Shown here: piece by piece, positions 8,464-17,056 of the stretch
Position numbering within the stretch: the stretch's first letter is position 1
Layout: the number at the start of each line of letters is the position of its first letter
From: Nocardiopsis sinuspersici
Lineage (GTDB): Bacteria > Actinomycetota > Actinomycetes > Streptosporangiales > Streptosporangiaceae
NCBI GenBank assembly: GCA_008638415.1
Contig: VWVT01000003.1
Location: 1-64,000 of the forward strand
Length of the DNA: 64,000 nucleotides
Reading direction: 5' to 3'
Notes under the pieces: model-generated
Databases searched by the model: none
What the model saw: only the letters and a program-made list of their open reading frames with translations
Told to the model about the DNA's origin: nothing
Translations under genes and position numbers: made by a program

Positions 8464-9732
8464 ATGAAGAACGACATCCTGCGGTTCGCGACGGCGGGCT
8501 CCGTCGACGACGGCAAGAGCACCCTGATCGGCCGACTGCTGTTCGACTCCAAGTCCATCTTCGAGGACCAGCTCGACGCGGTGGAGCGCACCAGTGTCGC
8601 GCGCGGCGAGGAGCAGACCAACCTGGCGCTGCTCACCGACGGCCTGCGCGCCGAGCGCGAGCAGGGCATCACCATCGACGTGGCGTACCGCTACTTCGCC
8701 ACCCCCAACCGCACCTTCATCATCGCGGACACCCCCGGGCACATCCAGTACACCCGGAACATGGTCACCGGCGCCTCCACCGCCGACCTCGCGATCATCC
8801 TGGTGGACGCGCGCAAGGGCCTCCAGGAGCAGAGCCGCCGCCACGCCTTCCTCGCCACCCTGCTCCAGGTGCCGCACCTGGTGCTGGCGGTCAACAAGAT
8901 GGACCTGGTGGACTACTCCCAGGAGCGCTTCGACGAGATCAGGGCCGAGTTCACCGACTTCGCCTCCAAGCTGGACACGCGCGACCTGACGTTCGTGCCG
9001 ATCTCGGCCCTGCACGGCGACAACGTGGTGAGCCGCTCGGAGAACACGCCCTGGTACACCGGGCCCTCCCTGCTCCACCACCTGGAGAACGTGCACATCG
9101 CCTCCGACCGCAACCTGATCGACGCGCGCTTCCCCGTGCAGTACGTGATCCGGCCGCACAAGTCGGCCGACCCCGAGCTGCACGACTACCGGGGCTACGC
9201 GGGCCAGCTCGCGGGCGGCGTGCTCAAGCCGGGCGACGAGGTCACCCACCTGCCCTCGGGGCTGAACACGCGGATCTCCAGGATCGTCACCGCGGACGGC
9301 GACGTGGCCGAGGCCTACTCGCCGATGTCGGTCACCCTCCTGCTGGAGGACGACATCGACATCTCGCGGGGCGACATGATCTGCCGTCCCAACAACGCCC
9401 CGGAGGTCACGCAGGACCTGGAGGCGATGGTGTGCTGGATGACGGACGCGCGCAAGCTCACGCCGCGCTCCAAGCTCCTCCTCAAGCACACGACCCGCAG
9501 TGCCAAGGTCGTGGTCAAGGACCTGAGGTACCGGCTGGACGTCAACACGCTGCACCGTGACGAGCAGGCCGAGCACCTGGCGCTGAACGAGATCGGCCGG
9601 GTGCGGCTGCGCTCCACCCAGCCCCTGTTCGTGGACGAGTACAACAAGAACCGCCAGACGGGCGGCTTCATCCTCATCGACGAGGCCACCAACGCCACGG
9701 TCGGCGCGGGGATGGTCGTCAGGACCGACTGA
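8464..9732 (+). CDS. cysN: Sulfate adenylyltransferase subunit 1 (GTPase)
   Basis: The 422-residue EF-Tu-like GTPase partner of CysD. The G-motifs are clear: GSVDDGKST (P-loop, about residues 12-20), DTPGH (about 89-93) and NKMD (about 144-147), followed by two beta-barrel domains. It ends without the fused APS-kinase domain seen in NodQ-type proteins, so it makes APS only. ATG at 8464 is preferred; an in-frame TTG at 8449 would add five residues. A perfect 24-bp palindrome 37 nt downstream probably terminates the transcript. Confidence 0.95.
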   Translation: MKNDILRFATAGSVDDGKSTLIGRLLFDSKSIFEDQLDAVERTSVARGEEQTNLALLTDGLRAEREQGITIDVAYRYFATPNRTFIIADTPGHIQYTRNMVTGASTADLAIILVDARKGLQEQSRRHAFLATLLQVPHLVLAVNKMDLVDYSQERFDEIRAEFTDFASKLDTRDLTFVPISALHGDNVVSRSENTPWYTGPSLLHHLENVHIASDRNLIDARFPVQYVIRPHKSADPELHDYRGYAGQLAGGVLKPGDEVTHLPSGLNTRISRIVTADGDVAEAYSPMSVTLLLEDDIDISRGDMICRPNNAPEVTQDLEAMVCWMTDARKLTPRSKLLLKHTTRSAKVVVKDLRYRLDVNTLHRDEQAEHLALNEIGRVRLRSTQPLFVDEYNKNRQTGGFILIDEATNATVGAGMVVRTD

Positions 9733-9768
9733 TCCCGCCCGCCCGGCCGCGGCGGGACACGGGGCCTT

Positions 9769-9792
9769 GGGGGCCGCCCGCGGGCGGCCCCC
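9769..9792 (+). terminator. Hairpin downstream of cysN
   Basis: A perfect 24-bp palindrome (GGGGGCCGCCCG and its complement) begins 37 nt after the cysN stop. It may terminate or attenuate transcription before the sulfotransferase gene. There is no T-tract. Confidence 0.55.
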
Positions 9793-9933
9793 TCGTGCTG
9801 TCCGCCGCGTGCCGGGGGAGGGCGGGCCGGGGCGCGGCGTTCCCGGCCGGGGAGTGCCTCGCCGGAGCGGGTCGAAACACCCGGTCGGCACCCTCCGTGC
9901 CCGCGTCGTCGCCACAGGTAATAGCCTGGCCGT

Positions 9934-10860
9934 GTGGACGACGGTTATCGACTGGTGTTCGTCGGTGGGATGGGCCGTTCCGGCTCGACCCTCATCGAGC
10001 GCCTCCTCGGCGAACTGCCCGGGTTCTCCTCGGTCGGCGAGACCGTGCACCTGTGGCGGCGCGGACTCGTGGAGGACGAGCGGTGCGGCTGCGGCCGGCC
10101 GTTCTCCGAGTGCGGGTTCTGGACCGACGTGGGCAAGGAGGCCTTCGGCGGCTGGAGCCGCCTGGACGCCGGGCGGGTGGCGCGGCTCAAGGGCGGCGTC
10201 GACCGCACCCGCTTCCTGCCGCTGCTGCTCAACGGCGCGTACGAGGGTCCGCTCGCCTCCCGCTGCGAGCGCTACACCGAGCTCTACCACCGGCTGTACT
10301 CGGCGGTGTCCCTGGTCAGCGGCGCCCGCGTGGTCGTCGACGCCAGCAAGCACGCCTCCCTGGCCGCCTGCCTGCGCCGGCGCTACGGCGCCCGGATGCG
10401 CCTGCTGCACGTGGTGCGCGACCCGAGGGCGGTGGCCCACGCCTGGGCCAAACGGGTGGCCCGTCCCGACGCCTCCCCGGGCAGCGGCGAGCCGGAGATG
10501 GCCCGCTACTCGGCGGGGCGGGCGGCGGCGCAGTGGATGGCCCAGAACGCGTGCCTCGACGCGCTGGCCCGGCGCGGCACCCCGACCCTGCGGGTGCGCT
10601 ACGAGGACTTCGTCGCCGACCCGGGCGGGGAGTTCGCCCGGATCTCGGAGTTCGCGGGCTACACCGGCGACCCTCCGGACATGGCGGAGGGCCGGGTGGA
10701 GCTGTCGGAGGGGCACGCGGTGTCGGGCAACCCGATGCGGTTCACCACCGGTCGGATCGGGGTGCGCGCCGACCACGGCTGGCGCGAGGCGATGCCCTCC
10801 TGGCGGCGGCACCTGGTGGCCGCCGCGACGACGCCGCTCCGTGGGCGTTACGGATACTGA
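9934..10860 (+). CDS. PAPS-dependent sulfotransferase
   Basis: A 308-residue sulfotransferase that would move sulfate from PAPS to a carbohydrate or other acceptor. The 5'-phosphosulfate-binding loop GGMGRSGSTLIERLLG (about residues 11-26) and the 3'-phosphate motif VVRDPRAVAHAW (about 160-171) are present. A cysteine-rich patch (CGCGRPFSECGFW) follows helix 2, a feature I associate with bacterial sulfotransferases of this type. GTG at 9934 gives the P-loop its usual position near the N-terminus. It sits between cysN and a secreted GH26-like enzyme, in line with polymer sulfation. The acceptor is unknown. Confidence 0.85.
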   Translation: MDDGYRLVFVGGMGRSGSTLIERLLGELPGFSSVGETVHLWRRGLVEDERCGCGRPFSECGFWTDVGKEAFGGWSRLDAGRVARLKGGVDRTRFLPLLLNGAYEGPLASRCERYTELYHRLYSAVSLVSGARVVVDASKHASLAACLRRRYGARMRLLHVVRDPRAVAHAWAKRVARPDASPGSGEPEMARYSAGRAAAQWMAQNACLDALARRGTPTLRVRYEDFVADPGGEFARISEFAGYTGDPPDMAEGRVELSEGHAVSGNPMRFTTGRIGVRADHGWREAMPSWRRHLVAAATTPLRGRYGY

Positions 10861-10972
10861 CGCCGCTGGTGTCCGTTATGCCGGCTCGGAGCTGTTGCCC
10901 GCCCCAAATATGACCTATGGTGTCCATGTGAATACGTTGGGTGATATTCTGAAGAGCTAGGGGGAGTGCGCC

Positions 10973-12157
10973 GTGGGCAAGGGACCGGTACGGGCGGTGG
11001 CGACGACGGGGGCGATGGTCCTCGCCCTGACACTGGCGGGAGTGGGGGACGCCCCCGCGGCCCCCCTCTCCCCACGGCAGGACCCGCCGAACGGCTCCGA
11101 CTCCGATGGATACGGCCCCGACTCCGGGCCCCTCCCGGACGGGTACGGCTCCGACTCCGGGCCCCTCCCGGACGGATACGGGCCCGCGGACGGACACGGA
11201 TCCGACGAGGACTGCACGGTCTCGGAGATCCTCGAACCCTCCTGCGGGGTCTGGTGGGGCGCCAGCCCCTACCAGAGGCGGGTCGAGCCGCTGGAGGAGG
11301 CGGTCGACCGGCGCATGGACATCGTCTACACCTGGCACGGCATCGACCAGGCCCACATTCCCGGCGAGCGGGAGAAGAAGCTGATCGCCGAGGAGCGGTT
11401 CGTGCACACCAACATCGAGGCCCGCCGGTTCACGCGCTCCGGACACCCGCCCGTCTCCTACCGGTCCATCATCGACGGTGAGTTCGACCGGTCGCTGCGG
11501 TCGCAGGCCGGCACCATCGCGGAGCTGGGGGTGCCCTACTTCGTCACCTTCGACCACGAGGCCGACGCGAACAAGCGCTACAACAGGCGCGGCACGCCCG
11601 AGGAGTTCGTGCAGGCCTGGCGGCACATCGTGGACCTGTACCGCGAGGAGGGCGCCGACAACGCCATCTGGGTGTGGAACGTGACCGGGTGGAAGGGCAA
11701 CTTCGAGCGCCTGCCGAAGCTGTGGCCGGGCAACGACTACGTCGACTGGCTGAGCTGGGAGGCGTACAACATGACCGGCTGCGACATCCACCCGCACTGG
11801 ACCGAGGTGTACTCCTTCGAGGAGGCGCTGCGCCCGGCCTACGAGTGGATCCAGACCGAGGGGCCCGAGCACGGTATCGACCCGGACAAGCCGGTGATGA
11901 TCGGCGAGATGGGCACCACCCACATCGGTGCGCGGGAGACGCGGGAGTGGTACTCCGAGATCCCCGACGTGCTGCGCCGCTACGAGCGGGTGCGCGCGGT
12001 CAAGGTGTGGGACAACCGGGTCTCCCCCGGCTGCGACTTCCGGATCGGGGCGAACCGGCACGCCCGGAAGGGCTTCGAGGAGGCCGGGCACGACCCGTAC
12101 GTGAAGCTGCCCGAGTGGGTGCGCCGCCTGGTCGAGTACGCCGAGCGGCGGGGCTGA
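10973..12157 (+). CDS. Secreted GH26-like glycoside hydrolase
   Basis: This 394-residue exported protein has a signal peptide (about residues 1-31), a linker of tandem GYGPDSGPLPD-type repeats (about 44-75) and a TIM-barrel domain starting near SCGVWWGASPY. Candidate catalytic residues are the glutamate in FDHEAD (residue 196, acid/base) and in IGEMG (residue 312, nucleophile), as in GH26 mannanase-type enzymes. WNVTG and LSWEAYN also fit. Being the last gene of the plus-strand polysaccharide arm, it may trim or release the exopolysaccharide made here, rather than degrade plant mannan. GTG at 10973 follows GGGGGAG. An AT-rich stretch at 10905-10955 suggests its own promoter. Confidence 0.78.
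   Translation: MGKGPVRAVATTGAMVLALTLAGVGDAPAAPLSPRQDPPNGSDSDGYGPDSGPLPDGYGSDSGPLPDGYGPADGHGSDEDCTVSEILEPSCGVWWGASPYQRRVEPLEEAVDRRMDIVYTWHGIDQAHIPGEREKKLIAEERFVHTNIEARRFTRSGHPPVSYRSIIDGEFDRSLRSQAGTIAELGVPYFVTFDHEADANKRYNRRGTPEEFVQAWRHIVDLYREEGADNAIWVWNVTGWKGNFERLPKLWPGNDYVDWLSWEAYNMTGCDIHPHWTEVYSFEEALRPAYEWIQTEGPEHGIDPDKPVMIGEMGTTHIGARETREWYSEIPDVLRRYERVRAVKVWDNRVSPGCDFRIGANRHARKGFEEAGHDPYVKLPEWVRRLVEYAERRG
11108..11191 (+). repeat. 33-bp tandem repeat in the GH26-like gene linker
   Basis: Two full 33-bp units (11108-11140 and 11141-11173, 31 of 33 positions alike) and a diverging partial third encode the acidic Gly/Tyr/Pro/Asp linker between signal peptide and catalytic domain. The unit length keeps frame, so copy number can vary without disrupting the gene. 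Confidence 0.85.
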
Positions 12158-12176
12158 CGGACGTTGCCCCCGCCGG

Positions 12177-12209
12177 CGGTCCTGCTCCCGGCCACCGGGA
12201 GCAGGACCG
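12177..12209. terminator. Bidirectional terminator where the two polysaccharide arms converge
   Basis: A perfect 15-bp inverted repeat (CGGTCCTGCTCCCGG) with a 3-nt loop lies between the stop of the GH26-like gene and the stop of the convergent glycosyltransferase. It would end transcripts from both sides. Confidence 0.8.
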
Positions 12210-12226
12210 GTCCGGGGCGGGTCTCC

Positions 12227-13789
12227 TCACACGCCCCTGCCGCGCAGGTGGAGTACACGGATGATCCACCCGGCGGGTACCCCGCACACCACCATCAGGG
12301 CCAGGTAGGCGCGTCCCTCGGCGGGCCGGTTCCGGACGGTGGCGCCGATCCACCGCAGAGCCGTGCGGCGGCGCCCGGCCGAGGCCTCGGCGAAGGCGAT
12401 CTGTCCGGCCACCCGGGCGTAGCCGCGCGGCACCAGCGCGAACTCGGGGTAGCGGTCCAGCAGCCAGCGCAGGGCGGTGGAGATGGTCCGCCAGCGGCCC
12501 GAGAAGTGCGAGCGGTGGTGCCACAGCACCCGCACACCCGGTTCGGGGACGTTGCGGATGGGGCCGCGCCGGGCCAGGCGCAGCAGCAGCTCGTAGTCCT
12601 CGGCGTAGCTGCCGGGGATCTCCTCGCTGACCGTTCCGCAGCCGCCGATCATGGCCCGGCGCCGGATGAGGAACGTGGACGGGTGCAGCTCGGTCAGCCT
12701 CGACCCCAGGAGGTCGCCGAAGGTGACGCTGGTGCGGTCCAGGGTGCGGACCGCCTCGGTCCTGTCGTAGACCACCCGGATGCCGCAGCACACCATCTCG
12801 GTACCGGGTTCGTCGAGCATGACCGCGACCTGGGCGATGAGCTTGCCGGGCAGCCAGGTGTCGTCGTCGTCGCAGAAGGCGACGAGGTCGGTGTCGGCGG
12901 CGAGCACCCCGGTGTTGCGTGCCCCGGCCAGGCCGGGGGTGAGGGTGTTGGTGACCACACGCACGGGCCGGTCGCCCCCGGCGCGGGCCAGCGATGGGTC
13001 GGGCTGGTCGTTGTCGAAGACCACGATCGTGGTGATGCGGCCCGGGTAGTCCTGCCCGGCGACCGCGCGCAGGGTGCGGCGCAGCAGCTCGGGCCGGTCC
13101 CGGGTGGGCACCACCACGGTCACCTCGGGCCAGGTGTCGACGGTGCGGTCCCCGGCGGTGGCGGTGGCGGTGGCCTCGTCCGGGGTGGCGACCTTGGTGG
13201 AGGCGGCGGTCTCGGTGGAGGCGGTCTCGGCGGCGCCCCCCGCACTCGTGAGCAGGTCGATGAGCTCCCCGGCGCGCAGCGCGGCCCGCTCGGCGCCGTC
13301 GTCCTCGGAGGGACGCACCCGGAAGCCGTCGGGTGAGGCGAGCGCCTTGTCGATGAGCTCGGACAGCTGCTGGGGGCTGACGCAGGAACGCACCCGGTCC
13401 GCCTCCTCCAGACGCCGGACGAACCGGAGCTGGTGGTCGTCGACGTGCTCGTCCAGTTCGGGATCGCGCGGGACGACGATGGGCAGGCGACCGGCCCCGC
13501 GGGCCTGGACGATGGTGCCCGGCCCGCCGTGGGTGATGACCACCCGGGCCCGGCGCATGTGCTCCCCGAGGTCCTCGCCGGTCAGGAACGGGGTGCCCTC
13601 GGCCACCGCGGGTGCGGCGCTGTGCCCGTGCTGGACCAGGAAGCGCAGGTCGCGGCGGCGGCGCGCGCAGTCGTCGACCCAGCGGACCAGCCGGTCGAAG
13701 GCGTGGTGGTCGGTGCCGAGGCTGACCACCACGTCGGGGTGGTCGCTGTCGTGGGAACGCGGGACGGGACGGGTGGTCTGTTCTGTCAC
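12227..13789 (-). CDS. Two-domain glycosyltransferase: PssE/GT28-C-like domain fused to a GT2 domain
   Basis: A 520-residue protein. Residues about 1-160 look like the C-terminal half of GT28 enzymes (VVVSLGTDHHAFDRL, VITHGGPGTIVQARGAG, PIVVPRDPELDEHVDDHQ), the catalytic PssE/Alg13-type subunit. An Ala/Thr-rich linker leads to a GT2 domain from about residue 220 (VTVVVPTRDRP, the DDDD metal motif near 306, PGSYAEDYELLLRLA). GTG at 13789 overlaps the upstream PssD-like stop codon (GTGA), so the PssD and PssE partners are translationally coupled. One polypeptide may thus add two successive sugars. This fusion is unusual; PssE is normally a free subunit of about 160 residues. Confidence 0.85.
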   Translation of the reverse strand: MTEQTTRPVPRSHDSDHPDVVVSLGTDHHAFDRLVRWVDDCARRRRDLRFLVQHGHSAAPAVAEGTPFLTGEDLGEHMRRARVVITHGGPGTIVQARGAGRLPIVVPRDPELDEHVDDHQLRFVRRLEEADRVRSCVSPQQLSELIDKALASPDGFRVRPSEDDGAERAALRAGELIDLLTSAGGAAETASTETAASTKVATPDEATATATAGDRTVDTWPEVTVVVPTRDRPELLRRTLRAVAGQDYPGRITTIVVFDNDQPDPSLARAGGDRPVRVVTNTLTPGLAGARNTGVLAADTDLVAFCDDDDTWLPGKLIAQVAVMLDEPGTEMVCCGIRVVYDRTEAVRTLDRTSVTFGDLLGSRLTELHPSTFLIRRRAMIGGCGTVSEEIPGSYAEDYELLLRLARRGPIRNVPEPGVRVLWHHRSHFSGRWRTISTALRWLLDRYPEFALVPRGYARVAGQIAFAEASAGRRRTALRWIGATVRNRPAEGRAYLALMVVCGVPAGWIIRVLHLRGRGV

Positions 13790-14244
13790 AGAAGCGGTCC
13801 TACCGTGATGGCGGTCGGCATGAAGGCTCTCTGCTCCTCCCACTGGGCGAGGAACAGACGGGTGAAGGGACGGCACAGACGGGCGGTGAGGGTGGGGGTG
13901 TCGATGCGGTCGTAGACCTCGATGTAGACGGTCGGGATCCGCAGCAGCCAGGCCAGGACGAAGAACGGCAGGGCCACCCCCGCACCAGTGGTGACGACCG
14001 CGGAGGGGCGCCGTTCACGCAGGACACGGGCGGCCAGACGGGTGTTGCGCAGCAGGTTGCCGACGTGGCGGGTGGTGGGGTGGAAGGCCCATCGGACCTG
14101 TTCTCCGTCGAGGGCGGCTTCGGCGTCGGGGGTCCGGAAGGTCACCCACAGGCGTTCCCGGCCCCGCCACCAGGGGCGCAGGGAGCACAGCTGGGCGAGG
14201 TGTCCCCCGCTGGAGGCCACAAGAAGAACCGGTTGTGGAGGCAT
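13786..14244 (-). CDS. PssD/Alg14-like glycosyltransferase subunit
   Basis: A 152-residue protein resembling PssD, CpsF and Alg14, the membrane-docking and acceptor-binding half of a split GT28 enzyme. It has VLLVASSGGHLAQL (residues 6-19), VVTTGAGVALPFFVLAWLL (hydrophobic membrane-association segment) and YIEVYDR. Its partner, the PssE-like domain, is the next gene with a 4-nt overlap. ATG at 14244 is chosen because the family begins just before the SGGH motif; the open frame upstream is non-homologous. It heads a second short transcription unit after a 253-nt gap from the flippase gene. Confidence 0.85.
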   Translation of the reverse strand: MPPQPVLLVASSGGHLAQLCSLRPWWRGRERLWVTFRTPDAEAALDGEQVRWAFHPTTRHVGNLLRNTRLAARVLRERRPSAVVTTGAGVALPFFVLAWLLRIPTVYIEVYDRIDTPTLTARLCRPFTRLFLAQWEEQRAFMPTAITVGPLL

Positions 14245-14462
14245 AAGGCCATCATTCCATAACACACGGTAATCAAAGGTGATCACGTGGGTCGCCGTAT
14301 GCCGTGTTGCGCGGTGCCCCGGTCGTCCGCGGGGGCGAAAGGCGCCCACCGCCCCAGGAGGCGGGGCCTCCGGCGGGCCCCGGCCAGGCGCACCCGTAGA
14401 CCCCGGCCGGGCGAGCGGCCACGCACCCGTGCGGGTTCGGCGGCGGACTCCCGGCAGTGGGC

Positions 14463-14506
14463 CTTCCTCAGCGGCGGACGCCCGGCGGCGGGCTTCCTCA
14501 GCGGCG
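14463..14506. repeat. Duplicated stop-codon region of the flippase gene
   Basis: CTTCCTCAGCGGCG occurs at 14463-14476 and again at 14493-14506. The second copy contains the flippase stop codon (14498-14500), and the first repeats it 30 nt further downstream. The remaining gap to 14245 holds GC-rich sequence and the promoter of the PssD-like gene. Confidence 0.7.
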
Positions 14507-16150
14507 CAGGCTCAGGCCCAGCGGGCCGCGCAGCGACCACACCGCCGCCAGGTGTCCCGCGGAGCCCGCCGCCACCGCCACCGCCAGGGTCGTGGGCCCG
14601 CCGCCCAGCACCGCCTCCGCCGACAGCGGCAGCGCGCCGAACCACACCAGCGCGTTGGCCGCCGCGACCGCCACCGGCCGGCTGAACGGGTGCAGCACCA
14701 CCCGGGTCCGTAGCTGCCACAACGGCAGCAGTTTGCGCACCAGCATCGCGGCCACCAGTGCCACGGCCGCCCCCGTCGCTCCGGCCGCGGGCACCAACAG
14801 CACGCACACCAGTACGTTCGCCGCCAGCGACAGCACGTTGTTCAGCAGGTTCAGCCCGGTCCGCCCGGTCATCGACAGGATCAGGTCGCTCATCCCCAGC
14901 GCCGCGGCCAGCAGTTGCCCGGCGCACACCACGGCCAGTGCCGCCGCACCCGCCGCGTAGTCCGGTCCGAACAGCAGCATCACCTCGGGAGCGAACACCA
15001 GCGCCGACAGGTACAGCGGCCACGTCAGACACACCAGCCATGCCGCCCCCGCCTGGTACAGGCCCCGGACCCCTGCGTGGTCGTCCGTCGCCAACTGCTC
15101 GGCGAACCGGGGCTGGGCCGCGTACAGCACCGCCTGCGTGCCGAACTGGCCGACCACCATGATCCGCGTGGCCGCCGTGAACACCGCCGCGCCGGTCAGT
15201 CCGCCCAGCAGCGCCACGATCACCACGCCGCCGCGCTGCACCCCCAGTTGCGCGGCCCCGGCCACCGCGCGGGGCAGCGCGAACGACCAGAACGTCCACC
15301 GGTCGACACGCTCCTCGGACCCGGTGGCCGACGGCGTCCCACCGGCTCCGCCCGTGCCGCCGGCTTCGCCGGTTCCGTCGGTCCCGGCTCCGGCAGATCG
15401 CGCGGCCCCCTCCGCGGCTTTCCCCGAGGCTCCCACCGGTTCCGGAGCGGCCCCGCCCGCCGCCTCCCGGCCGTCCTCCCCGGAGGCGGCCCGGCGCAGG
15501 ATCCCGCCCAGCCAGAACCACGCCAGCACCGCCGCGGGCAGGTACGGCCCCGCCCACGCCAGCGCCAGCAGCCCCGCCGACCCGGTGACCGCGATCGCCC
15601 CCACCAGCGCCAACTGCGCCAGGGGCCGACCCACCTTGTCCACCAGCACGGTCCCGGCCATGTCGTGGTGGGCCCGTGTCGCCGCCAGGGCCGTCTCGGT
15701 CAGCACCGCGAACGGCAGGAACACCGCGAGCAGCCGCAGGTAGACGTCCGCCTCCCCGCCGTCCAGCACCTCCCCGTCGCCCAGCGCCTCCGCCAGCGGA
15801 TCGGCGAACACCAGCAACAGCACGGCCAGGGCGCACGCCACCGTCACCGCCGGGCCCGTGGCCAGCCGCAGCAGCCGGGGCACACCCCCCGGCCTTCCGA
15901 ACACGCGCATCCGGGCGACGAAGTACACCAGCCCGTCCGACACGCCCAGGTTCGCCACCGCCGCCGCGATCAGGAACACCGACGTCGCGGAGAACAGCAG
16001 CCCCGCCGTCTCCTGGGAGAAGGCCCGGGTGATCGCCACGACCAGCGCGAGGTTCAGACCCGCGCCGACCACGGCCCCCGCCATGTTGACCACCCCGCCG
16101 CGCAGCACGCGGCGCAGCCCCGGGCCCTCCCCCTCCACCGCGACGGTCAC
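14498..16150 (-). CDS. Wzx/MurJ-like polysaccharide flippase
   Basis: A roughly 550-residue integral membrane protein with about 12-14 hydrophobic segments and the start typical of oligosaccharide flippases (LRRVLRGGVVNMAGAVVGAG). It should move lipid-linked repeat units across the membrane before Wzy polymerisation. A long Gly/Ala/Ser/Glu-rich insertion (about residues 230-290) separates the two halves. GTG at 16150 overlaps the sulfotransferase stop (GTGA), giving coupled translation; the frame is open for nine more codons. Confidence 0.87.
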   Translation of the reverse strand: MTVAVEGEGPGLRRVLRGGVVNMAGAVVGAGLNLALVVAITRAFSQETAGLLFSATSVFLIAAAVANLGVSDGLVYFVARMRVFGRPGGVPRLLRLATGPAVTVACALAVLLLVFADPLAEALGDGEVLDGGEADVYLRLLAVFLPFAVLTETALAATRAHHDMAGTVLVDKVGRPLAQLALVGAIAVTGSAGLLALAWAGPYLPAAVLAWFWLGGILRRAASGEDGREAAGGAAPEPVGASGKAAEGAARSAGAGTDGTGEAGGTGGAGGTPSATGSEERVDRWTFWSFALPRAVAGAAQLGVQRGGVVIVALLGGLTGAAVFTAATRIMVVGQFGTQAVLYAAQPRFAEQLATDDHAGVRGLYQAGAAWLVCLTWPLYLSALVFAPEVMLLFGPDYAAGAAALAVVCAGQLLAAALGMSDLILSMTGRTGLNLLNNVLSLAANVLVCVLLVPAAGATGAAVALVAAMLVRKLLPLWQLRTRVVLHPFSRPVAVAAANALVWFGALPLSAEAVLGGGPTTLAVAVAAGSAGHLAAVWSLRGPLGLSLRR

Positions 16151-17028
16151 GCACACCACGAGGGTGTACGCCCCCACCAGGCCGCCAGCCGCGCGTCGCT
16201 GTCGGCGAACCCGGCCGCCAGTTCCGCGCGCAGCCCCTCCGGCATCCCCGACCGGGCGCGCGCGTTGTGCCGCCCCGGAACGATCCCGGGCCCGGGCGGC
16301 AGGCCCAGGAACCGCTCGATCCCGGCCAGCGCCCGCGCCGTGCCGTCGAACAGGTCGGCGTGGTCCACCACGTGCACGCGGTCCCGTCCCAGGTGCTTCT
16401 CCAACCGGACCAACTGGTCCACGTAGTGGCCGCGTGCCAGGTATCCGTGGTGCTGGTGGGAGTAGGAGAGGTACTCGGGATCGGCCACCATCCGCTCCTC
16501 CTCACCGGCCAGCCGCCGCGGCTCCAGCTCCACGGCCCGCGCGAACGGCTCGGTCTCGAACCCCCGCGCGCTCTCGTGCGCGTGTGCCGAGTAGGCCCGC
16601 TCCACCGGGTCGCGCAGCACCACCACCACACGCACGTCCGGCAGGTCGCGGGCGATGCGCTCGGCGGCCAGCGGGTGGAACAGGTAGTACGGGCTGGACT
16701 CGACCACCCGCACCCGGGGGCGTCCCCGGCGCGCCCGCAGCGCCACACGCGTCGGGAAGTGCGCCCGGTACCAGTCCAGGCCGTGGCGGTACCCGGTGTC
16801 GAAGAAGTGCACCCCCTTGCGCAGCGTGGGGCCGGTGACGGCCGGGTGCAGGCACAGCGACCTGAACAGCGAGGTGGTGCCCGAGCGCTGGGCCCCGCAC
16901 ACGAGGAAGTCGGGCAGCGCCCGGGCGGCGCTGGTCATCCCGCCCAGGCGGTCGGCGAGGGGCAGCAGGGCCCGCCGTGCCGGGACGGCCATGCGGTGGA
17001 ACAGGACGGGAAGGGTGCTCCGGGGCAT
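16147..17028 (-). CDS. Carbohydrate-type sulfotransferase
   Basis: A 293-residue sulfotransferase resembling the heparan-sulfate/NodH-type family. The 5'-phosphosulfate loop CGAQRSGTTSLFR (residues 44-56), the KGVHFFD segment and the 3'-phosphate motif VVVVLRDPVERAYSAHAHE (about 134-152) are clear. It is distinct from the sulfotransferase at 9.9 kb, so two acceptor positions may be sulfated. ATG at 17028 follows AAGGA. The flippase gene overlaps its stop by 4 nt. Placement between the APH-fold kinase and the flippase suggests that sulfation of the lipid-linked unit happens before export, since PAPS is cytoplasmic. Confidence 0.88.
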   Translation of the reverse strand: MPRSTLPVLFHRMAVPARRALLPLADRLGGMTSAARALPDFLVCGAQRSGTTSLFRSLCLHPAVTGPTLRKGVHFFDTGYRHGLDWYRAHFPTRVALRARRGRPRVRVVESSPYYLFHPLAAERIARDLPDVRVVVVLRDPVERAYSAHAHESARGFETEPFARAVELEPRRLAGEEERMVADPEYLSYSHQHHGYLARGHYVDQLVRLEKHLGRDRVHVVDHADLFDGTARALAGIERFLGLPPGPGIVPGRHNARARSGMPEGLRAELAAGFADSDARLAAWWGRTPSWCA

Positions 17029-17056
17029 CGCGTGGTCCTTCTCTCGGGATCGGTCG

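Noticed and set aside
8284..10812. An 842-codon minus-strand frame opposite cysN and the sulfotransferase
   Set aside because: It is antisense to well-supported genes, has no ribosome site and has a shadow-type composition.
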